Source: an uncultured Bacteroidales bacterium (lineage in GTDB: Bacteria; Bacteroidota; Bacteroidia; Bacteroidales; VadinHA17). From it: 35,443 nt of DNA. Made by a program: the position numbers and the translations under genes. This document shows positions 19,022 through 26,611 of this stretch, piece after piece. Below the pieces are notes generated by a model. That model saw only the letters and a list, made by a program, of their open reading frames with translations. It was not told the origin of the DNA and did no database searches. Position 1 is the first letter of the stretch, and each line of letters starts with the position of its first letter. The stretch covers positions 1 through 35,443 of the forward strand of contig CALMRD010000342.1 in NCBI GenBank assembly GCA_937871625.1, given 5' to 3'.

Positions 19022-21481
19022 TTATAATGAATTGCTCAATTTTTTGGTCATTATCTTAAACTCGGGTGTTTCTGTCATGCTTTTCCATGTGGGATCAACT
19101 TTCATGAGATTCATTGAGAACCACGAAGGATTGGTCAGCAGATATTCCACCTGTCGGATCGCATTGGGATAATCAGCGGTCATGGCATAGATCTTGGCCA
19201 GGTTGATGATCAAGTCATTTTTTACCAGGTTGTCATCACTGGCAAGCTGCACTGCGGTTTTGCCGGCTATGACTGCATCGGTTGCATTTCCCAGGCCTGC
19301 ATAGGTCAGGCCGCAGCAGCTGTATGAATACCAGTCGTCAGGATTTGACATTATCATCATCTTATAGACACGGAGGGCAGAGTCATAGTAAGACCTTGTC
19401 ATCTGTTCATTGTTGAGGAGGCTGTATGCCGTTGCTGTTGTGAGGTATCTCAGCCCGGGATACTCATAGTCACCATCTGTTGACGACAGTACTTCATTCA
19501 GGGCATTATTATAACTACCCTCGTAGATATTCAGAAGGATCTTATAATATTTCTGTCTCTCACCTGTTCTTCTAATGACAGTATCGAGCACTTCTCTGGC
19601 CTTCACAGTATTTCCGTCCTTCAGAATGAATGCTTCCATCATGTTGGTATATGGTCCGGACCAGTCAGGCATTACCTCCGTCGCCTTCCGAAAGAAGGCT
19701 ATGGCTGTGTCATAGCTGTGCATATAGGCAAAGGAGCTGCCTATGTTGATAAGTACCAAGGCGTCCTGTGGTTCTTCTTCGATAACCTCTCTTACCAGCT
19801 CCTGTGATCTGTTCCAGTCACCCATTTTACGGTATACCATAGCCATGTAGAACAGGGGATGGTAATTTGCCGGGTCCATCTCCCCGGCCATTCTGAACTG
19901 GGAGAGGGCTTCATGATAGTCTTCGATGCAGTAATAGTTATAGAATCCGAGTGCCACCCGGGCATCCGGCAGGTCGTTCTCCAGCTCCAAAGCTCTTTCA
20001 GCATCAGCCTTGCATTTGTCGACATGTGACGGATCCAGCTGTCCGGTATAGTAACCCCATGATCTTGCAATGGCACGCCTGGCATAAGCCAGGGCAAATT
20101 CAGGGTCCTCGTCTATTGCCCTGTCATACATTTCGATTGCGGCGGCAAAGCTGATAGAGTCAACAAACTTATTTCCTGCCAGCAGATAGTATAAGGCATT
20201 ATCAGACAGAACATTGGCTTTCAGGTAGTCTTTGTATGCGCCCGCGCTTCCGGTAGGATTCTTCTCAATTCGTGCCTTTTCTTCAGGTGTGAGTACTGTC
20301 TCAAGTATTGCAGCAGTTTTAATGGCAATGTCTGTCTGCATCCCGTGAAGTGCATCCCATGTCCCTTCAAAGACATCACTCCACAGTTGTTCATCCATCC
20401 TCACACTGATGAGTTTGACAGTGATCCTTACAATCTCATTGAAGATCTGATAGCTGCCCTCAATAATGTAGTTGGTTCTGAGTTCCTGCCCAATATCCGG
20501 TATTGATTTGGTGGCTGCCCGATATTTCATAACAGAGGTTCTTGGCCTGACAACAAGGTCATTGATTTTGCACAGCTGCGAGATGACCTCTTCAGTCAGC
20601 GCATCTCCCAGCCACAGATTATTTTCATCAGCACCTATACTTTCGAAGGGCAGGACGGCAATGGATTTTTCTTCCAGTTTACCTGCTGCTGACATATTGC
20701 CGATGAATTTGGACAGGGCGAACAACAAGGCAGCTGATGCCACAATTATCATGAAGGTGATAAGAGCACGGCGCGAGGCAACCGATCTTATAGTGGTCGG
20801 TTTCTCCTGAAGCCTGGCTACTGTTTCAGGTTCTTCCCATGGCTCTCTCCGTCCATGTTTTTCTTTATGTGGCGGAGGATTCTCTGACTGCAGGGCGGAG
20901 ACTATCTCCCTGATGGCATTGGCCGTTTTGTTTATCTGGTTGCGGTATCTTGTGCCGTACTGGTTTTTGTGTTCATCATCAACCGGGGTCAGGGGCCTGT
21001 TGACCCCGGGTTCCCTGTAGATGAAATCAATAGCCCGGAGTACCCCTCCGATCTCGTTTTCTATCAATTCCCTGTCTTCACTGTCGAGCTCATGTATCCT
21101 GACAGGCAGTATCCTGCTTGCCACGTTACCGCTGTGGAGGGTAACCTTCAGTCCGAGCCTGTCGGCCGAGGCCTGCCTTATATAAGCCCTGAACTCATGT
21201 TCCCAGGCGAATGATCTGGGGTCACAGTAAGTACGCGAGATGACCGGAATGAAGATCAGACATTTGAGTTTTTGCTTCAGGGATTCATCGACATCATGGG
21301 TGTCAAGCAGTCCGTCATGCGGATTGAGGTCGAAGTAGACGCTTATCTCTTCTTTGAAGGTTGCTTCAAGTTCAGCCCTGAGATGATCAACGAATTCAGT
21401 AACCCAGCCGTCATACCTGTTGTCATTCTGACGGTAGCTGATGAAGATGTCATACTCATATCCCGCTATGAGAGAAGCCAT
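19022..21481 (-). CDS. TIR-like domain / TM / TolB-like / TPR protein
   Basis: YEYDIFISYRQNDNRYDGW...SRTYCDPRSFAWEHEFRAY; TM 'ALITFMIIVASAALLFAL'; SIAVLPFESIGADENNLWLGDALTEEVI; TPRs. Confidence 0.85.
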   Translation of the reverse strand: MASLIAGYEYDIFISYRQNDNRYDGWVTEFVDHLRAELEATFKEEISVYFDLNPHDGLLDTHDVDESLKQKLKCLIFIPVISRTYCDPRSFAWEHEFRAYIRQASADRLGLKVTLHSGNVASRILPVRIHELDSEDRELIENEIGGVLRAIDFIYREPGVNRPLTPVDDEHKNQYGTRYRNQINKTANAIREIVSALQSENPPPHKEKHGRREPWEEPETVARLQEKPTTIRSVASRRALITFMIIVASAALLFALSKFIGNMSAAGKLEEKSIAVLPFESIGADENNLWLGDALTEEVISQLCKINDLVVRPRTSVMKYRAATKSIPDIGQELRTNYIIEGSYQIFNEIVRITVKLISVRMDEQLWSDVFEGTWDALHGMQTDIAIKTAAILETVLTPEEKARIEKNPTGSAGAYKDYLKANVLSDNALYYLLAGNKFVDSISFAAAIEMYDRAIDEDPEFALAYARRAIARSWGYYTGQLDPSHVDKCKADAERALELENDLPDARVALGFYNYYCIEDYHEALSQFRMAGEMDPANYHPLFYMAMVYRKMGDWNRSQELVREVIEEEPQDALVLINIGSSFAYMHSYDTAIAFFRKATEVMPDWSGPYTNMMEAFILKDGNTVKAREVLDTVIRRTGERQKYYKILLNIYEGSYNNALNEVLSSTDGDYEYPGLRYLTTATAYSLLNNEQMTRSYYDSALRVYKMMIMSNPDDWYSYSCCGLTYAGLGNATDAVIAGKTAVQLASDDNLVKNDLIINLAKIYAMTADYPNAIRQVEYLLTNPSWFSMNLMKVDPTWKSMTETPEFKIMTKKLSNSL

Positions 21482-21498
21482 GTTATTGGTTCAATTCT

Positions 21499-21530
21499 AT
21501 AAAGTTAAGAAAGAGTGAGAGGCAAGTCAA
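21499..21530 (-). promoter_or_regulatory. Leader block conserved between the two block-2 TIR genes (possible promoter)
   Basis: ataaagttaagaaagagtgagaggcaagtcaa, 27/32 identical to 24082..24113 and at the same 17-nt distance from ATG. On the minus strand it holds a TAACTTTA box with TTG 20 nt upstream. Confidence 0.4.
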
Positions 21531-21628
21531 GAATATTTCAATCGAAGCCGGTTGATCAATAAGAAAACTATGCCGCAAGCGTCACGTGACAAAAATATTT
21601 TTATCCAGTTTATGACTGCCTGGTCAGG

Positions 21629-24064
21629 TCAATGCCTATTGAAGTATTCATCAAGCAGAGCCTGGAAGCGGATGTCAAACTGCAGTGCTGACAGGTCAGG
21701 ACTGGCTTTCAGCATGTAGAGATCCCTGTACCCGTTTTTAAGGGCTAGTTCAATATTTTCAAGGGCTCCGGGGATATTACCCTGTATGCAGAAAACCCTT
21801 GCAAAGGAATAGTATTGTGAAGAATCCAGGTCTTTAGCTTTCTGAAGCATCTGCCGGGAGATGTCCATCTCGCCCATACGTGCCGTAACAGCAGCCAATG
21901 AAGTGTAGGTACCATAATAGTCAGGAAATGCCTTAGTCCATTTTCTCTCTGCTATTTCTCTGAACTTCTGAAAATTACTCTGGGCTTCCGGCTGATTACC
22001 CATTGCCTCATTATTTACCCCAAGATCATAGTATGCAGGTGCCTCTCCGGGATACCTGGTGATGATTTCTCCGAGCACGGCCATCGCTTCTGAATAATTA
22101 TCCAGTCGCAGGTAAGCATAAGCGAGCCTGTATTGATTCATTACAATATCAGGATTGAGCCCGAAAGCTTTCTGGAAATACCCAATAGCCGTAGCAATAC
22201 TATCGCGGCAAAACCATGCAGATCCCATGTAAATGTACCCCCAGGGATTTTCAGGATTATCGGAAATCATTTTTTCTGCCCAGACAATCAAAGAATCGAT
22301 TTTTCCCAGGTACTCTTCATATATCCATAAAATTGCCGCATATGACAGTGCCTGATCAGGATTAATACTGACCGCCTTCTTGTATTCTTTCAATGCAAGT
22401 TCGTAATGGCCGGACTGCTGATGATACCAGCCAAGGTTATTATGGACGGTCGGATCATCCGGATACAATCTCTTCAGAATATCCATATTGGCAATGGCCT
22501 TATCATTATCATTTTCCACATGCTCAGCATAAAACGCCGTGATGCTGTACTTTTCCCTGTCAGTAAGGTTTTCAGCATTTTCCAGCGCCTCACTGAGAAG
22601 TTCCTTACCTTTCGGATCATTGAACTTCTCGAGCAGTATGTTCCCCAGTGATGCTTTTGCCGCAGTAAAACCCGTATCAATATTGAGTGCATTCTCATAA
22701 TATTTCCTGGCGTTTTTAAAATCGGCAAATAGGTGACTCTCTATCGCCAGGGAATATTGTTGCAGGGCTTTCAGGGAAGAGGTGGTAACCTTCGCCAGAG
22801 GCTTATCCTGTAAGGATATTTGATACCTTGATTCACCAAGGTCCCGGCGGATCTTCCTGCTCAGCTTGTCAATTGCGGGCAGTATCTCATCCTGTGTCCT
22901 GGCATACAGCACCTCAGACTTCAAAAGGTCTCCGGTCTCTGTGTCAATGATCCTTGCCGTGATGGCATATTGGTTTCCGGCCTCGCTTATGCCGGGCACT
23001 ATCAACAGGCCTATCCCTTCCCTGACAGAAATTTCCCTTCCCGTTATCTCATCAACAGATATTTGATCTTTCATCTCCATTCTTGCCAGGGTCTCAATCA
23101 TTCTTGATCTCGTGAAGACATTGAGATAACGTGACTGCCCTGCACTGAGTGAGAATGCAGTATAAAGCGATTTGTCGAAAACCGGATTATCAGTAAGGTT
23201 TTCAAAATCAGTGATCAGAATCCAGTCGCGTTTGGAGAATGGCAATGTGCTTCCGCCGGTGAAGAGATAGATGGCAATAAGTGCCAGTACTATTAATGAG
23301 GAACCGGATGTAAGAGCCAGCTTCTTATTCCCATGAGAGGGGGGGGTGTCTTTGCGCAGGCTATCTGTTGAGGCATCTGGCGGTGTAGCCGGATCGGGAT
23401 CGCCTTTTCCGGAAATGTCGGGTGTGGCGATTTCAGTTTCCTGATCTTCTGTACCGGACACCGATGCACTTATCAGGCCGGAAATCACTTCATCAATTGC
23501 GTTTGCTGCCTTGTTGATCTGGTTGCGATAGCTTATTTTGTGCAAATTCTTTTCCTCTGAGTCCCTGGGTGTAAGAGGACGATTTACGCCAGGTTCGGAA
23601 TAGATAAACTCAATGGGCCTGAGAAACCCTCCCAGAACATTTTCAACAAGAGACCTGTCCTCGGCTTTCAGTTCATGAATCTGAACAGGCAGCACTCTCA
23701 TGGCAACATTGCCTCCCGGAAGTTTCACCCTGAGTCCGAACCGGTCATTGTTGGCCTGCTCCATAAATGCCCTGAACTCATGCTCCCAGGCGAATGAATT
23801 CGGATCACAGTAGGTGCGGGAGATGACAGGAATGAAGATCAGGCATTTGAGTTTTTCCTTAAGGGTAGCATCAACATCATGTGTCTCAAGTAATCCATCA
23901 TGAGGACTGATGTCGAAATAGACGCTGATCTCCTCTTTGAATGTAGCCTCCAGCTCGCTCTTCAGATGTTCGACAAACTCCGTCACCCAGCCGTCATACT
24001 TATTGTCTTTCTGGCGGTAGCTGATGAAGATGTCGTAGTTGTATCCGGGGATCAGGCTGGCCAT
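21629..24064 (-). CDS. TIR-like domain / TM / divergent TolB-like / TPR protein
   Basis: YNYDIFISYRQKDNKYDGW...SRTYCDPNSFAWEHEFRAF; TM 'SLIVLALIAIYLFTGG'; DWILITDFENLTDNPVF...; TPRs. Confidence 0.85.
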   Translation of the reverse strand: MASLIPGYNYDIFISYRQKDNKYDGWVTEFVEHLKSELEATFKEEISVYFDISPHDGLLETHDVDATLKEKLKCLIFIPVISRTYCDPNSFAWEHEFRAFMEQANNDRFGLRVKLPGGNVAMRVLPVQIHELKAEDRSLVENVLGGFLRPIEFIYSEPGVNRPLTPRDSEEKNLHKISYRNQINKAANAIDEVISGLISASVSGTEDQETEIATPDISGKGDPDPATPPDASTDSLRKDTPPSHGNKKLALTSGSSLIVLALIAIYLFTGGSTLPFSKRDWILITDFENLTDNPVFDKSLYTAFSLSAGQSRYLNVFTRSRMIETLARMEMKDQISVDEITGREISVREGIGLLIVPGISEAGNQYAITARIIDTETGDLLKSEVLYARTQDEILPAIDKLSRKIRRDLGESRYQISLQDKPLAKVTTSSLKALQQYSLAIESHLFADFKNARKYYENALNIDTGFTAAKASLGNILLEKFNDPKGKELLSEALENAENLTDREKYSITAFYAEHVENDNDKAIANMDILKRLYPDDPTVHNNLGWYHQQSGHYELALKEYKKAVSINPDQALSYAAILWIYEEYLGKIDSLIVWAEKMISDNPENPWGYIYMGSAWFCRDSIATAIGYFQKAFGLNPDIVMNQYRLAYAYLRLDNYSEAMAVLGEIITRYPGEAPAYYDLGVNNEAMGNQPEAQSNFQKFREIAERKWTKAFPDYYGTYTSLAAVTARMGEMDISRQMLQKAKDLDSSQYYSFARVFCIQGNIPGALENIELALKNGYRDLYMLKASPDLSALQFDIRFQALLDEYFNRH

Positions 24065-24081
24065 GCTGTCAATTCATTTTG

Positions 24082-24113
24082 ATAAAGTTACGAAACAGAC
24101 AGAGGCAAATCAA
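24082..24113 (-). promoter_or_regulatory. Leader block conserved with 21499..21530 (possible promoter)
   Basis: ataaagttacgaaacagacagaggcaaatcaa, 17 nt upstream of the ATG at 24064. Confidence 0.4.
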
Positions 24114-24183
24114 ATAAATTATAGTCTGAGGGTTATCTCCGGTTTTCGACGGATTGAGGAGAGTCGCCGTCCTTTGCATACTC

Positions 24184-26013
24184 TCAGATCCTGATTCCTA
24201 TGATGGTAATGTCGTCAGTCTGGTCTTCATCTTTCTCCTCACGCCATCGGTCAAATTCTTCATAAAGAATGTCACCCTGCTCAGGCATGGGATATTTATT
24301 GATCTTCAACAGCAGATCACGGAGTCTTTTCCAGCTATACCGCCGGTGACTGCCGCCCCCGAACTGGTCGGCAAACCCGTCAGAACATATATAGAGTGCG
24401 TCATGCGTGTTCAGGCAAAGAGTTTTTGTTGAAAAGCTGTAAGTGCCATTTTTGAAGTGATCTTCCGAAACAGTGCCTGAAAGATTGCCGGAGATCTTTC
24501 CGTCGGAAACATGAAAAATGGCATTACCTGCACCCGAATATGTCAGTTTCCCGGTGTTGGTATCAAGATTACACAGGATGATTGTCATGTCGTCTGACAC
24601 GGCAAGTTCTGCGGTATCCTTCCGCAGGAATCTGCGGATGCCTGAATAGAGATGGCTGAGGGCTTCAGCAGGGTCGGTTATCCTAAGGATATTTACTGTC
24701 TGATCAAGTATTCCATATCCAATTGTGCTTATAAGTGCAGCCGGGATGCCATGTCCGGTACAGTCGGCGAGGCCAAAAATCACATGACCATCATGTCTGC
24801 TGAAGAAGTAGAAATCGCCACTAACAATATCCTTGGGTTCAAAGAGCAGGAAGCTTTCAGGGAAGCACTCCCTGATTGACAGATTGTCAGGAAGGAACGC
24901 TTCCTGTATGTGCCTTGCGTAGTTGTAGCTGCCCTCCACCTCACTCAGAGAAAGCCTGATCTTCTCGTCAATTGAGGTGAGTTTTTCACTGATCAGCGGG
25001 GAGTTTTCAGCCAGCAGGTTAATACCGGCACTAAGTTCATTTGTGCCTGAAAGAAGCTTATAGATGCTGCTCTGGGGTTTGATGGCATACGACAGCTTGC
25101 TGATCCGGTCAGGTGAGACAGGGTAGGCTTCATATCTGATATCCCGGAGTATGGCAGGTGTCAGTCGCACCAGCTCACGGTCCTTTTCTTTCTCGTCTTC
25201 ACTGAGCTCTGCATAAGGCACCAGGCTGGGGTGTATCTTCTTTCGTTCGTCCCTTTTTATCCCGGTCTTCCATCCGTTAAGCCTTTTCTCCCAGCTCCAC
25301 CTCAGATGCTCGACCCTTGCCATTGTCTCAATCTCCTGATCATTAAGATGGAGAGCCCGTGGTTTGTAGCCCTTCCTGACCGGTCTTATCCTGTAACCTA
25401 TGGCCAGTAATCTCGTTGGTATATGAAAGGCATTGTCAATGTTTGACCGGAGGATCTCATCCGGCAGATCATCAAACTCAGTCATGCCTGGGAGGATGGT
25501 GCCGGATGTGCCGGCCCCCTGTTTCTTTATCTCGCGAAGGTAACTTGCATGAACAGCCCTGGCGATTTTCATTAAAAGGGATTTGTTCACACCTGCAATC
25601 TCTTCCTGCCTGATGATCTCGTATCCGGCTTTTTTAAGACTGGCAGGGATCAGATAGTTCAGTTCGCGGAAAAATTGCCTTCTGTCAGCGGTATGAGACC
25701 CACCGGGCAGGCTGTCAAGATCCATCTCAACAAGAGTGGTTATCTCCTCCTCAGTGATTATGCATGTCCGGCAGAAGTCCCGGTACAGCCTGAGATGCAA
25801 TCCCAAAGCCTGGAGTTTTTGAGGTATCCCTGCCGCATAGTTAATCCAGAACTGCCTATCTGCTTTCCATGGATCTGCAAGTTTCCTGTGCTGAGCGGCG
25901 GCGGCCTGTATTATGTTAGTCCTTCTGCAATCATTAAGAAGACTCTGCGCAACACTTTTGGCCTGAAACTTTATAAAATCTGCCTGATCGGTAAATCCGT
26001 CTTCAGGTTTCAT
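24184..26013 (-). CDS. RyR-domain + SpoIIE/PP2C-type serine phosphatase (SiaA/RsbU-like output)
   Basis: RyR signature 'MARVEHLRWSWEKRLNGWKTGIKRDERKKIHPSLVPYAELSEDEKEKDRELVRLTPAIL'; SpoIIE signature 'PKDIVSGDFYFFSR...GLADCTGHGIPAALIS...ICSDGFADQFGG...QTDDITIIGIRI'. ATG overlaps the SiaC-like stop (ATGA). Confidence 0.85.
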   Translation of the reverse strand: MKPEDGFTDQADFIKFQAKSVAQSLLNDCRRTNIIQAAAAQHRKLADPWKADRQFWINYAAGIPQKLQALGLHLRLYRDFCRTCIITEEEITTLVEMDLDSLPGGSHTADRRQFFRELNYLIPASLKKAGYEIIRQEEIAGVNKSLLMKIARAVHASYLREIKKQGAGTSGTILPGMTEFDDLPDEILRSNIDNAFHIPTRLLAIGYRIRPVRKGYKPRALHLNDQEIETMARVEHLRWSWEKRLNGWKTGIKRDERKKIHPSLVPYAELSEDEKEKDRELVRLTPAILRDIRYEAYPVSPDRISKLSYAIKPQSSIYKLLSGTNELSAGINLLAENSPLISEKLTSIDEKIRLSLSEVEGSYNYARHIQEAFLPDNLSIRECFPESFLLFEPKDIVSGDFYFFSRHDGHVIFGLADCTGHGIPAALISTIGYGILDQTVNILRITDPAEALSHLYSGIRRFLRKDTAELAVSDDMTIILCNLDTNTGKLTYSGAGNAIFHVSDGKISGNLSGTVSEDHFKNGTYSFSTKTLCLNTHDALYICSDGFADQFGGGSHRRYSWKRLRDLLLKINKYPMPEQGDILYEEFDRWREEKDEDQTDDITIIGIRI

Positions 26014-26420
26014 TGCATCTCTGATTCAATGAATTCGAAAGGCAGGTCAACAATCTGTGCCATTTCCCTGCCGGCTTCAAGCATGTCATCATCATCCTTT
26101 ACGTAATACCATCTGGCGGAAGCCTTAATATTTTGGGCATGCAACCTTGCCAGTATCTTGCAGATATCAAGTATGCACTTTGCTGATCCGGAATTGAAAT
26201 AATTGAAATTAAAATTGATCATAACTGGCTTGCTGTTGTCATCCGACCTCAGCAGAGACTCACTGAAATCGTTCAGCCAATCAAGTATCGGGTAGTAAAA
26301 CTCCCTTACATCCTGTGGCCTGGACTCACCCTCAATCTCCAGAAAATGCTCCTCGTGGTCAAGGATGACCCTGGGTGTAAAGACTGTGGGGCTTATGATC
26401 AGCTTTTCCATGGGGGTCAT
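26010..26420 (-). CDS. SiaC-like (DUF1987) regulatory phosphoprotein
   Basis: PTVFTPRVILDHEEHFLEIEGESRPQDVREFYYPILDWLNDF...INFNFNYFNSGSAKCILDICKIL matches the SiaC/DUF1987 pattern as I know it; coupled to the phosphatase gene. Confidence 0.8.
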   Translation of the reverse strand: MTPMEKLIISPTVFTPRVILDHEEHFLEIEGESRPQDVREFYYPILDWLNDFSESLLRSDDNSKPVMINFNFNYFNSGSAKCILDICKILARLHAQNIKASARWYYVKDDDDMLEAGREMAQIVDLPFEFIESEMQ

Positions 26421-26533
26421 CCGGCATGTATGCGGAGAAAGGACATGCAGTTATCTTCAGACTTGTTTAAAGGAGCGATAATCTGAAAATATTTCTCCGG
26501 ATACATTTTAATTACTAACTTGAAATTCTTAAA

Positions 26534-26541
26534 CAAAGATA
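26534..26541 (-). promoter_or_regulatory. Candidate -7 box (TATCTTTG) for the siaC-like operon
   Basis: CAAAGATA on the plus strand = TATCTTTG on minus (TAnnTTTG) in the divergent intergenic region. No clear -33 partner seen. Confidence 0.35.
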
Positions 26542-26611
26542 ACATTCTGATTTAATTTTAGAAGTCAGAGTTTTAAAAGAGCATTTGCTGCCAACATAAA
26601 CTCCCCGAAGA

